Assembly: GCA_017163975.1 (NCBI GenBank)
Contig: JAFFSR010000363.1
Span: 772,001 to 836,000 of the forward strand
Source of the DNA: Anastatus disparis
Taxonomy: Eukaryota > Arthropoda > Insecta > Hymenoptera > Eupelmidae
Direction of reading: 5' to 3'
DNA length: 64,000 nt
In this document: positions 12,201-23,768 of the stretch, one piece after another
How positions within the stretch are numbered: the stretch's first letter is position 1
Layout of the letters: each line of letters starts with the position of its first letter
The notes under the pieces: generated by a model
What the model was told of the DNA's origin: nothing
What the model saw: only the letters and a program-made list of their open reading frames with translations
Databases searched by the model: none
Translations under genes and position numbers: made by a program

Positions 12201-14110
12201 TATTGAAGAGAATTTAAAAACAGTATTTTTTTAAAACAAAATATTGATTGACAGTATCAAAACAATGATTTTTTTGTTTTAAAAAATTTAGTTATATAAT
12301 CAAGCATTCGACTTTTTAATTCAGTAGTAAAAGAGTAAACATACGAATTCTTTGAATCAATCAAATGAACCTTTGTTTCAAACAAATAATTATTTGTTTT
12401 ATACAACTTTATTTGACCGTTAAAAAAATTATTTGTTTGATTCAAAGAAATTATTAAGAGGAATTTAAAAAAAGGATTTGTTTTAAACAAAATATTGTTT
12501 GACAAATTAAATATAATGGTTTTTTTGTTTTAAAGAATTTAATTATATAATCAAGCATTCGATTCTTGGTTTCAGTAGAAAGAAAGTAAACGTACGGATT
12601 CTTTAAATTAATCAAATGAATCTTTGTTTTAAATAAATAATTAATGGTTTTATACAACTATACTTGACCGTTAAAAAAATTATTTGTTTCATTTAGAGAA
12701 ATTATTAAGAGGCGGCCGTATAGTTCTGTCCTTGTCTAATCTAAATTTTCTTTATTACTAATAAATTAAATATTTTCATAGAAAAGTAAGACAACCGCCC
12801 AATAGAGCAAAAGACAAGCAAACGATTCTTTTTTATGAAAAAATATGAAATTTTGATTATTTTTCGAGTGAAGTCTGAAACGGAAAAACAGTTGAATCAA
12901 CTCAATCAAGTTCGATTGTTTTTCCGTTTCAGACTTCACTCGAAAAATAATCAAAATTTCATATTTTTTCATAAAAAAGAATCGTTTGCTTGTCTTTTGC
13001 TCTATTGGGCGGTTGTCTTACTTTTCTATGAAAATATTTAATTTATTAATAATAAAGAAATTTAGATTAGACAAGGACAGAATGATACGGCCTCCTCTTA
13101 AAGAGAATTTAAAAACAGTATTTTTTTAAAACAAAATATTGATTGACAGTATCAAAACAATGATTTTTTTGTTTTAAAAAATTTAGTTACATAATCAAGC
13201 ATTCGACTTTTTAAGTCAGTAGTAAGAGGGTAAACATACGAATCCTTTGAATCAATCAAATGAACCTTTGTTTCAAACAAATAATTATTTGTTTTAGAAA
13301 ACGATATTTTACCGTTAAAGAAATTATTTGTTTGATTCAAAGAAATCATTAAGAAGAATTTGAAAACAGTATTTTTTTAAAGCGAAATATTGTTTGACAG
13401 ATTAAAAAAAATGTTTTTTTTTGTTTTAATGAATGTGATAATATAATCAAGCATTCGATTCTTTGATTTAGAAATTAGAGAGTAGACATACGAATTTGTT
13501 GAATTTAATCTTTGTTTTAAGTTAATAATTATTTGTTTCATACAACTACACTTGACCGTTGAAGAAATTATTTGTTTGATTTTTAAAGAAATCATTAAGG
13601 AAAATTTGAAAACAGTATTTTTTGAAACCAAATATTGATTGACATATTTAAAAAAATGGTTTTGTAGTTTCAAAGAATTTGGTTATATAATTAAGCTTTC
13701 GATCCTCTGATTCAGTAGTAGAAGAGTAAACATACGAATTCTCTGAATAGATCAAATGAATCTTTGTTTTGAATAAATAATTATTTGTTTTATACAGTCA
13801 TACTTGCCTCTAAAAGAAATTATTTGTTTGATACAAAGAAATTTGTAAGAAGAATTTTAAAACAGTATTGTTTCAAAACAAAACATTGAGAGATACAAAA
13901 AAATGTTTTTTTTTTTAATTTTAAAGATTATGGTAATATAATTAAGCATTCAATTACTTAAATACTAGTAAAATAGTAAAGATACTAATATTTTGAATTA
14001 ATTAAATAAATCTTGGTTTCAAATAAATGATTCGTTTCATTTACTTCGTTTTATACAATCGTACCCGTCTGTTGAAGAAATTATTTGTTTGATTCAAAAA
14101 AATTATTTCG
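9290..14110. repeat. Satellite array, ~250-bp monomer with higher-order structure
   Basis: Seventeen to eighteen head-to-tail monomers of about 250 bp, each with landmarks such as AATTATTTGTTTGATTC and ATAATCAAGCATTCGA. In the centre (about 9940-12700) two monomer types alternate: one reads GATTGACAGTATC, the other TTTGACAAATTAAAT, giving a ~502-bp dimer. Successive dimers alternate again (CTTGGTTTCAG versus CTTGGATTCAG; TTTTAAACAAA versus TATTAAACAAA), giving a ~1004-bp tetramer. Monomers at both edges are clearly more diverged. One TTAA element (E3) is inserted. The 67- and 82-codon frames repeated every 502 bp are by-products of the period. Confidence 0.9.
12705..13101. mobile_element. TTAA-flanked palindromic element E3 (397 bp) inside the satellite
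   Basis: Ends TTAAGAGGCGGCCGTA ... CTGTCCTTGTCTAAT and its mirror. The arms are a near-perfect hairpin of about 170 bp each with a small loop near 12900. The satellite flanks join as GAAATTA-TTAA-AGAGAATTT, a sequence actually present in an unoccupied monomer at about 9680, so TTAA is duplicated by insertion and the element boundaries are firm. The two 68-codon frames on opposite strands encode nearly the same peptide only because of the palindrome. Confidence 0.92.
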
Positions 14111-14392
14111 GCATAAAGCTTTAAATTTCGTCCGCTTAGTGGAAACCCTTTTTTTTCTAAACTCGCAAGTGCAGAGAAGCCTCCTCAGTTCATATATAAG
14201 AAAATTGTAAAGTCGAACCTATTAACGTAACGCACTGCGAGCGATTGCGATACTTGAAACGTCGATAGGGAAACATTGATAAGTTAAGATTAGCGAGCGA
14301 TAACTTTAATTATATGTATTATTTGTATTTAAAATAAAAAATATATGCTGTATAAGAATAAGCGAATATATATGAAATTATAAAGTTTCTTC

Positions 14393-14446
<54 letters not shown>

Positions 14447-14739
14447 TACTCTGAAAATAATTAGTATTATAAATAATACAGGTTGAAAAAAAACGACAAA
14501 TCCACAATCATCAATTATTTAAAACAAACAAATTTTTTAAAAATTTATTATTGTTTCAAAGAAATATTTTTTTGAAACAAAAATATATTTATTAAAAACA
14601 AACATTTGTGTGTTTCTTATAAACAATTGAAAAAAAAATTTGTGAATTACAAAGAAATATTCATTTCTTTTGAGTAAATGAGTTTGCGATGTGAGAATTT
14701 GGTTATACTTAAAATTTCAATAAACAAATTATTAAATAA
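14111..14739. other. AT-rich sequence with a TA microsatellite
   Basis: A TA run occupies about 14396-14443. From 14530 to 14690 there are TTTCAAAGAAATATT and ATTTATTAAAAACAAAC phrases that recur in the tandem repeat at 16936-17480. No gene seen. Confidence 0.5.
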
Positions 14740-16900
14740 GTTAATATAACTTTGCCCGTCTCCGCATGCAAAGTTCGGCCTGTCGAAAAGAAAGAATCTT
14801 TAATTTATTAAGAGCGCCAGACAGGCCTCCGGCTTTCTCGTCGGCAGCATGAATCTCGGGCTGTCTTGGCTGGGAGGTGGTAGACCTCTGGTGTTAAATT
14901 TTATTAATCGAAGTTGGGAGAGGTATTGCACACAAAAAATGAATTTTACTAGGTTAAATTGTAACACTTTAATTCTTAATTTAAATTTAATTATTTACAA
15001 CAAAAGAAAATATCAATTTGCTTTGAAACTCTCTATTGCTTTAATCTATAACTTTATTTAATTAACTCGCACACATTCATGTCCCATACATCCCGGTCAC
15101 TATAAAATTAATTTATTTTATTTTATTTTACGCTTTTATTGAAATAACAACCAAATATTCTAATCGTAGTAATAATAAGAAAAAAATGAATTTTACGGTC
15201 TGGTCGACGTAAGCGACCTGGCTCTTCCTTCTTTCAACAATATGGCTACCAAGAGCCCGCGCACTTATCTCTCTCTCTCTCTCACACACACACTAATCCC
15301 ACGTGTCTACCAATTTGTTTAATTACCGGTCAATAATAAGGAAAAAGAAAATTAATAATTATTTAAACTTTCATGCAAATTACCAATTCAATTTTAATTT
15401 GAATTGCACGGTCAACGAAACCGTTAGACACATGGTCAGATTTTCACTCCCGCACTCTCGAAATTTTGATATATCTAAGAAAACAATTTTAAATTTTTCA
15501 TTACTATTTCTTACGGTTTACAAATCACTTTTCAGTTTAATTTAATTCAATTGTCAACGCAGAATAGACAAGAAATTTTAATTTACAAAATGGCCGCTAA
15601 GGCCCGCGTTATGAAATGTGTTATGTAATACGCACCACTATGTCCACCGATCTCAAATTTTAATTCCCGGTCAATCAAAAGAAATCCAATTAATAAATTT
15701 TCACTAATATAATTAAATTAAAAGAGAATGTAACTGGTCAACGGAATCGTTGAACACGTGGTCAAATTTTAATTTCACTTTATCGGTCTACAATTTAAAC
15801 TTTTACAATCAAATTTTACGAATTTATAACTACGCCTCGCAACAATTAATTTTTCTAATTTTACTCTTTAACGTTGTCACAATCACTTTAATTTTATTTT
15901 ATACGCCCGCACTGAATTTACACTTTTTAGTCGGCGAGAGCCCGCAAAGGAATCAGGTCGATGAAATCTCCCTCTGGAAATCTCTATCGTCACAGTCGAC
16001 TCTACTATTCTCTCAGCACGCTCCAGGTCTCTGTACAGCTCCAAGACAACGCACGAAAAATCTCCAGACTGGAATATCCTTCAAGTGACTAAAGAGAGCT
16101 CCGACACGGCACGAGGACAGCAACCGAGTGAGTTGCACGATGGCCGCTTCCTTCGTTTCAAGTCCTCTTCCTTCTTCTATACTATCTTCTCTCTTCTTCT
16201 ATGTTCTTCTTATCCAATCCATGATTTCTTGTCTAATTTCTTATTTTTTTCATTGGTTGATCTCGTTTCCGGTCTTCGAACGCCAGTCTTTAACATGCGC
16301 GCCACCTTTAATAAGAGAGATTCAAGTCTCTTTGTATGCTTTTACTTCGCTTCCTCTTTTATCTCTTTCGTATATATAGATTTTGAGAGAGAGAGTACAT
16401 TCATGTAAAGGCGATCCGTATATATAGATATACTATACATGCATGTCTACAGCGTACATCTCTTTAAGCAAAGAGAAAGAACTGGTGACATCCCCTCTCT
16501 ACATTCTTCTCATCTCTCTCTATTATATCTTGTCTCTTTCTTTGTGCTGTGCGCGAGAAGACAGCGCGCCATCATTTCTAATTTATTCTTCTAGCATGCT
16601 GATCTTCCTATCTCTTTTCTTCTTCTTGTCTCTTGAGTCTCCCTCTCTTTCTACATCTTGACTTTACTTGCGGTCTACGTTAGCAGTATTATAGCTCACA
16701 CACACGGTTTGCGAATGTGTGCGTAATGGCTGTTGCGTGTCGTTCTCCTCGTGTGCCGGGAATTTTAAACAAACAAAAAAATCTCTCTATTAATAATTTT
16801 ATTTATTTTATTAAAGATGCGTCCGGGTCAGTGAGTGCACCGCTGGTGTGCCTGAGTATGCTTGCGTAGTAGTAAAAAAATTTTAATTGTTACAAAAAAA
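14740..16900. other. Mixed-composition non-coding region with CT-rich tracts and diverged repeats
   Basis: This region has higher GC than its neighbours and many CT-rich stretches (TCTCTCTCTC, CACACACACA near 15270). A phrase GGTCAACG..ATCGTT..CACRTGGTCA appears at about 15410 and 15733, and CCGGTCAA-type phrases at about 15090, 15320 and 15665, suggesting two or three old tandem units of roughly 230-340 bp. Several open frames of 70-112 codons (for example 15750-16088) are biased in composition, overlap one another and show no domain. It could be an LTR or a regulatory/5' gene region; neither can be supported. Confidence 0.35.
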
Positions 16901-16935
16901 AATTTTTATTGGGACGAACCACGTCACAAGTTATT

Positions 16936-17480
16936 CAAAGAAAAAAATATTTCTTACAAATAAACACATATTTATTAAAAATAATTATCTATTTGTTTCT
17001 TTCCTACAGATTTTTTAAGAAATGAGTCTTTTTTTTTTAAATATATATTTCTTTTAAGTAAATAATTTTTTAAAGTAAAAAAATATTTCTTACAAGCAAA
17101 CAAGTATTTATTAAAAAGAAACATCTATTTGTTTCTTTCCGACAGATTTTTGAAAAAATGAGTCTTATTTAAAAAAAATATATATTTCTTTTAAGTAAAT
17201 GTTTTTTGTAAGTAAACAAATATTTGTTACAAACAAACAAGTATTTATTGAAAAGAAACAACTATTTGTTTCTTTCCAACAGATTTTTAAAGAAATGAGT
17301 CTTAGATTCGAAAAAATATTTTTGTTCTTAAATAAATGTTTTTTTTAAAGGAATAAATATTTCTTACAAATAAACACATATTTATTAAAAACAACATCAA
17401 TTTGTTTGTATCCGACAGAATTATAAACAAATTATTTTAGATTTAAAGAAATGTTTTTTCTAATTAAAAATTTAGATTTT
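16936..17480. repeat. Tandem repeat, ~140-bp unit, four copies
   Basis: Units begin near 16938, 17074, 17209 and 17353 with AAATATTTCTTACAAAYAAAC and continue with TATTTATTRAAAA, TTTGTTTCTTTCC and GACAGATTTTT. Divergence between units is substantial. The block ends close to a TTTTTTTTCAGTGTAG sequence (about 17630) that resembles a MITE end. Confidence 0.75.
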
Positions 17481-17644
17481 TTAAATTAAATATTTCGTTT
17501 TTTACATCTCAGAAATATGTTTTTAATTTTAAAAAATTCACTTCTTTGTTTTAAAGAAATCGTGTGTTTGGCACTATTGAAACACACCATTTCTTTGAAA
17601 CAAAGAAATTTTCTTTCATTCTATCAAATTTTTTTTTCAGTGTA

Positions 17645-18476
17645 GTGAATCTTTCAGGAAGCTTACTGCAATCTTTCTAGTTAGTTTACTTGAAACCTTT
17701 GCTAATCCATTTATTAAGACTTTTGCGTAAGGTTACAGGAAGATAGCAAAAAGATTCCACGGAATATTACATGTAAGTGTTTAGGAAGCATTTTTTAAAC
17801 TTATAATATGCTTACTGTAAGCTTATGTTAATTTTCGAAAAGGTGAATGGAAGCTTCCACTGGAATATTATATAAAAGTTTCATGGGAAGCTTCCTTGTA
17901 AGCTTTTTTGCTATGTGGGTGGTCTTTGCATGAATCTTTAATGAAAGGCTCTATTAATGTTTCATAAAAGATTACGTAAAAGCTTTTATTAACCTTTCTC
18001 GTAAGATGTCCGAAAGCTTTCGACGTAACCTTACCAATGAATCTTTTAATAAGCTTGCAATTATCTCTTATGGAATATCCTATTTAAGGTAAGTGGAACA
18101 TTCTATTGAAGAAAGCATAAATCTTTCTAGAAAGCTTCCTGTAGGCATCTACGACTACCTAACTGATGAATCTTTCAGGAAGCTTTCAGTAATCTTTCCC
18201 AATATCTTCCATGTAACCTTTGCGTATTTATCCATAGAAGCTTTTCTGTAAGGTTTCTATAAGATTGCAAAAAGATTTAAGGAAACATTGCACGTAAGCT
18301 TTCATTATTCATTTATTTATGCTAACTTTTAGTTAACTTTTAGATTACATGAAATATTACAATGGAATATTAATGAAAGATTCAGTAAGCTTTCAGAAAG
18401 GTTAATGGAAGCTTTCTCTGGAATATTACGTGAACGTTTCACGGAAAGCTTCTTTGGAAGCTTTCGTATATGTGGG
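17645..18476. mobile_element. Word-mosaic element of the AAGCTT type (F1)
   Basis: Made almost entirely of short recurring words (GAAGCTTTC, AAAGATTCAT, GGAATATTAC, AAGCTTAC) in both orientations. The right end is GAAGCTTTCGTATATGTGGG, and an internal copy of the same end (GCTATGTGGG) occurs at 17910-17919, so two elements may abut. The same end, inverted, opens F2 and F3. No coding. Confidence 0.65.
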
Positions 18477-19145
18477 TTCAGTTTATTTATATATAATAAT
18501 AGTTAGTAAATTTTTCACAATTTTCTGCTTTTGTCTGTAATTTGTATGGTAAGTTTAACATAAATCTAACTTAAACGTTGACTGATCGTTTGCAACTTCT
18601 TGTCTTTATTTTGACAAATATAAACTCTAAATAATTTTAGAGTTTAGAATGAAGATTGAACAAAGTTCTTTCATTCCATATAGAACTTATAATAAAGTTC
18701 ATTATTTTTTTGCTTTACATAAGTTGTAATTGTAAAATAAAATTTGTTCTAAGTCGTAATAAAGACTTTTTTATAGTAATTTTTCTCTTATTTTTACAAT
18801 ATGAATTCTAAATAAATTTAAAAGTTGAAATATTCATTTGAATATTGGTTCATGTTGCATTTGGATAAAAGTATGTAACTTTCCCTTTCTTTTTTTTTGT
18901 AAATATACTTCTCGTGTTGAAAAATAAAATCAGTTTTACGAATATATATTTGATAATATATGCTTGTATATCTTAAATTCAGAGACAAAAGTAGTTGATT
19001 CATAAACAAAAACATAAGACTTAATATACATTCGTAAGTTTAATGATCATTATAAATGTTAGATTTCTTCTACAAGATGTTTATTGTTAATGAAAATAAA
19101 AAGGTAAAAGTGTAAGTAGTAAGATGCATTAATATAAATAAAATT
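18477..19145. other. No gene seen
   Basis: AT-rich sequence; a 65-codon frame at 18818-19015 has no recognisable domain. Confidence 0.5.
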
Positions 19146-19550
19146 TTAAGGGGTGTCCTCATACCAGCACAGAGATCTACCTTATCTACATTTGAATTAT
19201 GCATTTTAATAAAAATTTAACTATTTTTGACTAAAATTCATAGAAGAGGCACATTCTTAACATTCTAAAGAATTTATTGCAACGTTAAAAGACAGAATAA
19301 AAGTGAAAATGAAGACAAAAACTGCATAATACGATTATTCATAACTACATTGAAAAGTTAATCGTATTAAGCAGTTTTCGCCTTTATTTTTACCCTTATA
19401 TTGTCTTTTAAAGTTGCAATAAATTCTTTGGCATGTTAAGAATGTGTCTCTCCTACAAATTTCAGTCATGAATAGTTGAAATTTTATTAAAATTAATATT
19501 TTAAATGTAAATAAGGTAGAACTCTATGTCGGTATGAGGATTCCCCTTAA
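19146..19550. mobile_element. Palindromic MITE with TTAAGGGG ends (405 bp)
   Basis: Begins TTAAGGGGTGTCCTCATACC and ends with a diverged reverse complement. The arms pair over about 180 bp each (for example GCAATAAATTCTTT opposite AAAGAATTTATTGC). The ends resemble those of the shorter palindrome at 26399-26605 and differ from the E1-E11 family. Confidence 0.75.
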
Positions 19551-19693
19551 AGCTTTAAATCTTATTATAGATACTGTATATAATAATTTTACATATTTTA
19601 TTTAATTATTAACTAATATTGATTTCAATAAATTGATTTAAATTTCTCAATTATTCATTTAAAAACCATTCGTTGTTGATTAAATCAATTGAT

Positions 19694-20082
19694 TTAAGAG
19701 CAGGTCGTATATCTCTATCCTTTTCTAATCAAAGAATTTATTTTTTTGCAAAAACTAATAATTGTAGCAAAAAATAAGGAGATAGCCCCATCTCGTATAA
19801 TAAAAAGAAAGATTTTCTTTGATGAGGAAAAATTATTTTTATCGATTCGTTTTGAAGAAAACCTTGAAAAACTTAAAAAATAAAGGTTAGGATGGATGAT
19901 TCAGTTTTTCAAGGTTTTCTTAGAAACGAAGCAATAAAAATAATTTTTCCTCATAAAAGAAAATCTTCCTTTTTATTATACGAGATGGGGCTTTCTTCTT
20001 ATTTTTTGCTACAATTATTAATTTTTGTGAAAAAATCAATTCTTTGATTAAAAAAGGACAGATATACTCGACCTCCTCTTAA
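19694..20082. mobile_element. TTAA-flanked palindromic element E4 (389 bp)
   Basis: Ends TTAAGAGCAGGTCGTATA ... CTATCCTTTTCTAAT and mirror. The hairpin arms contain GCCCCATCTCGTATAATAAA and AAACCTTGAAAAACTTAAA. E5, E7 and the half copy at 23633 share this core, so they form one subfamily. Confidence 0.88.
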
Positions 20083-20269
20083 GTGTCATTATTTCTTACT
20101 ATTTAAATTGATCGATTTAAGTTGATAGAATCCTTAAATCGACAAACTGTAAATTTAAAAGCCACATTTTGAAAACTTACAGATTTTTCTTATTTTATAA
20201 AAATTGTTTATCGATAAAAGATAAATAATATAAATGAACTAGAATATAAAAAAATGAAATTATAGAGAT

Positions 20270-21790
20270 TCAAAAATTTATAAAATCTGCAAAAATTCCT
20301 GAGAAAGAGAAAAAGAGATTAGATTTATTTTCTAAAATATTTATAATTTGTATTCATGATATAATAGTAGAAATTAAATGTGTTTCTGATTTGTTTGATA
20401 TTATTTAAAATTTTTAATGATAAATCAAAATATTTAAATATATTGTTATTATTTATTTTTTTATTTGAACCTTGCTGATTATGAGTTAATGTAATATTCT
20501 TATTTTTAGAAATAATTTTGTTTTTTAGATACGTTTTATTATTTAATTGTTTTGGTTTTATTTTGATAATATTAGTGATTTGATATATTTATCGAATACC
20601 ATTATATTTTTATTTTTATTTGAATTATTAGAGCTATTTGTTGTAAAGCATTTTTGTATTTTCAAAAATTTATTATTTTCTTGTAGAGAATCATCTTTGT
20701 TATTAGTTGTGACGTTTTCAATGAGTTTGGATATATTATCTTTGCGGGCAAGATTTGTTTTATTTAAGCATAGTCGAATTTATCAAGGTCTGGTCCATCA
20801 TTGAATTTTAATACAGAATTATCGCTGTAAATAATTTGTGCTTCTTGTGCAAAATTAGTCCCTTGGATTATTTCAAAGTTGTTCAGTTCTGGTAAGAAAG
20901 TTTCAATTATGTTTTCGTATTCTATAAAGTCATTCATTAATAGACCGATATTGTCGAAAATTATTGATTTTTCTCTTGCATTTTTTAAATTATTTTCGCA
21001 TTCCTTATTTTTTTTGAGATCATTTGCATAATATTTTTCTCATTCTACACAATTTATTGTTTTTTTCGTCATTTCTTACGGTCGGAACATATGAATGCGC
21101 CGTTTCGAAATCTTCTAAGACTGGAACTTGATGTATTATAACTTGATTACTTAACAATTTTTTAGTTTTTTTGGATTTGATTGGAATACAATCAAAGTCT
21201 TTTGTTTTTATATAACTTATGTAAGGTTCATTCTATTTAACTTCTGTAATAGTTTTCTTGGTTAATAAAGTAGTGTCAACTTGAACATTTCTTTAATTTT
21301 ATATGTTATAATTTTTTTTTTTCGTTAATTTTGATATTTGTTATATCAAAAAGTGTAGATTTTTTATCGTCTATAATTAGATTGTTTATAATATGTGTTT
21401 TAAATTCTGCATTTTTATGTGTTGACGTTTCTGGTTCATTAACAGATGTACCATCATAGTATTCTTTATTTTTATCATAAGATAGATCGAAAAGTCGTAA
21501 ATCACCTATCTTCTTGCAATTTATACGTGAGTGACCTGTAGTTTAACAATATATACAATAATTGTCTTGTTCATAGTAAGTAAGTTCATCATTTAGATAC
21601 AGAATATTTGATGCTGTTATAAAATCATCTATGTTGTTGATTTTTGCACGACGTATAAGAGAAAAGATGTGACTTCCAATAAGTTTCAACTTTGCAATTA
21701 AAAACAATTTTCTTTGATCATTTACTAAACTTCTTGCTAAATATTTCATTTTCAATGACGCTATTCGTATTTGATAATACACTTCGCGTT
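20270..21790 (-). pseudogene. Degenerate LTR-retrotransposon gag region
   Basis: On the minus strand a 79-codon frame (21543-21782) resembles the C-terminal part of a retroelement Gag and runs straight into a zinc-knuckle pattern C-x2-C-x4-H-x4-C. A TAA stop (21543-21545) falls within the knuckle, between its second cysteine and its histidine. Further along the same strand, around 20815-21010, about 80 codons are open and coding-like before further stops. No protease or reverse transcriptase is recognisable. Together with the LTR-like and PBS-like sequences at 22053-22490 this suggests the 5' part of an old LTR element. The clade is not recognised. Confidence 0.55.
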
Positions 21791-22052
21791 AAATATTTTT
21801 AGTTTTAATGACGCCATTCGCTTTTAATAATGCACTTCGCGTTTAATAATTTCATGTATATTTATTTAATTTGTGCATTTAATATATAATATTTTATTTG
21901 ACGTACTTGGCGGTTTATTAACATACTTTTGAACACTGTATTCATTATAAGCCCTTTGAATATATTTTAATGTACTTTATATATAAATAGGTAAAGAATT
22001 ATGAATTTTCTCTGATTATTCTTTAATATATCCAATACGATACTTCAATCAA

Positions 22053-22070
22053 AAATTTGTACCAGCACCA
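22053..22070 (-). other. Possible primer binding site of the decayed LTR element
   Basis: Immediately downstream (minus strand) of the LTR-like end ...CCGTAACA lies TT then TGGTGCTGGTACAAA, starting with the TGG expected of a tRNA-complementary primer site. The tRNA was not identified. Confidence 0.4.
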
Positions 22071-22073
22071 AAA

Positions 22074-22490
22074 TGTTACGGTCGAACTATTTCGTACGGG
22101 AACCAAAATGTCAGGTCCTGGCTTTCACCAGGACTGAATAAAATGAATGATCTAGTAAAATGTATATATTGAGTTGATTCATAATTTATAGACGGATTGA
22201 ATAATTTATAAATTATATTGGAAATTAAACTTAATACGTTTGATTGAATAAATTTCATTTATTTTAAAATATTTAAGTATCAAGGTAGTAAAAAGTTAAA
22301 TAACATAAGTATAATAAGAAGATGTATGTAAACTAGTGGTGGAAAAAACTCTACCAATATTTGACTGAGAGACATCTCTCTCACTATAGGACAATCGTTA
22401 AAGATAATTTAATGATTTGAATATAAATATATATTATAATTTATTCTTACCTTACAGTGCCTCTTTAAGTAGATTGATTCTGGGTACTAA
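22074..22490 (-). repeat. LTR-like sequence of the decayed retrotransposon
   Basis: In plus orientation it begins TGTTACGGTCGAAC, so in element orientation it ends with CA, as LTRs do. The outer border is uncertain and is placed where the 380-bp duplication begins. No second LTR was found. Confidence 0.4.
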
Positions 22491-23244
22491 CAGACAAATG
22501 AATAGGCACCATATATGTAATTATATATATCCTCGAGGTTTGTTAATATCCTTTTTCAACACTTTTAATACAATAGATTTTTATACGCGTATATATTTTA
22601 ATAATCGATATATGTGTATGTAGTATTAGCAATTGCTTTTGAAATATAAGAACTTCCCACATATCACAAAAGCTTCCAAGAAAGCTTCCCATGAAACTTT
22701 CACATTATATTCCAGCGGAAGCTTCCATTAGCCTTTCTGTAAGCTTACTTAATCTTTCATTAATATTGCATTGTAATATTTCATGTAATCTAAAAGTAAG
22801 CTAAACGTAAGCATGAATAAATGGCTAATGAAAGCTTACGTAAAATATTCCACAAAATCTTTTTCACAAACAGACAAATGAATAGGCACCATATATGTAA
22901 TTATATATATCCTCGAGGTTTGTTAATATCCTTTTTCAACACTTTTAATACAATAGATTTTTATACGCGTATATATTTTAATAATCGATATATGTGTATG
23001 TAGTATTAGCAATTGCTTTTGAAATATAAGAACTTCCCACATATCACAAAAGCTTCCAAGAAAGCTTCCCATGAAACTTTCACATTATATTCCAGCGGAA
23101 GCTTCCATTAGCCTTTCTGTAAGCTTACTTAATCTTTCATTAATATTGCATTGTAATTTTTCATGTAATCTAAAAGTAAGCTAAACGTAAGCATGAATAA
23201 ATGGCTAATGAAAGCTTACGTAAAATATTCCACAAAATCTTTTT
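22489..23244. repeat. Recent 380-bp tandem duplication
   Basis: CAGACAAATGAATAGGCACC occurs at 22491 and again at 22871. About 376 bp from each point are identical apart from roughly one base (GTAATATTTCATG versus GTAATTTTTCATG). The duplicated segment spans the junction between the sequence beyond the LTR and the start of word-mosaic element F2. The two similar reading frames of 68 and 60 codons are copies of one another. Confidence 0.9.
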
Positions 23245-23600
23245 AAAATCTTACAGTAACCTTTCAGCCAAGCTTTGATGAATGGATCCAGAAAGGTTAC
23301 ATGTAAGATAGTGAGAAAGATTACTGTAAGCTTCTCGAAAGATTCATCGGTTAGGTAATCGTGAAGGCTTACAGGAAGCTTACTGAAAAGATTCGTGTGA
23401 TTTTTCATAAGATATTCCGCTAACGTTTAATACAATCTTCCATGAAAGATAACTGCAAGCTTCTCAAAAGATTCATTTATAAGCTTTCGCCAGAAGCCTT
23501 CGGAAATTTTTCTAAAGAGATTAATAAAAGCTTTCACGTAATCTTTTACGGAACATAAAAAAACTTTCATAGAGAATTAATGTATGTAATGATGGAAGAT
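22656..23600. mobile_element. Word-mosaic element of the AAGCTT type (F2)
   Basis: Starts CCCACATATCACAAAAGCTTCC, the inverse of the F1 end, and consists of AAGCTTCC, GAAAGATTCAT, CTTACAGTAACC and similar words in both orientations. Its first ~590 bp are affected by the tandem duplication, so a second start lies at about 23036. It fades at about 23600 into a half copy of an E4-type arm. Confidence 0.65.
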
Positions 23601-23632
23601 TACTTAAAGAATTTCGACAACTGTTAAAAACA

Positions 23633-23765
23633 AGTCGTATTATGTGTTCTTTTGTAATCAAAGGATTGATTTTTTTAAAACTATTAATTTTAACAAACAA
23701 AAGAAAAAGCCGCATCCCAAGTTGAAAAAAGAAATATATTATTCGATGATAAAGGACTGATTTAA
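23633..23765. mobile_element. Single diverged arm of an E4/E5-type element
   Basis: From TTAAAAACAAGTCGTATTAT on, this matches one arm of E4/E5 (CTTTTGTAATCAAAGGATTG, AAAGCCGCATCCC). The second arm is absent; the next element, F3, starts right after it. It is either an element halved by deletion or a precursor arm. Confidence 0.6.
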
Positions 23766-23768
23766 TCG

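Noticed and set aside
9769..12657. Repeated minus-strand reading frames of 67 and 82 codons in the satellite
   Set aside because: They recur with the 502-bp period, overlap each other and change only with the DNA repeat; no start context, domain or codon bias. Satellite by-product.
12766..13041. Two nearly identical 68-codon proteins on opposite strands
   Set aside because: They are the two arms of palindromic element E3 read from either side.
15750..16661. Overlapping plus-strand frames of 72-112 codons
   Set aside because: Composition-driven frames in CT-rich DNA, mutually overlapping, without domains or conserved motifs that I can see.
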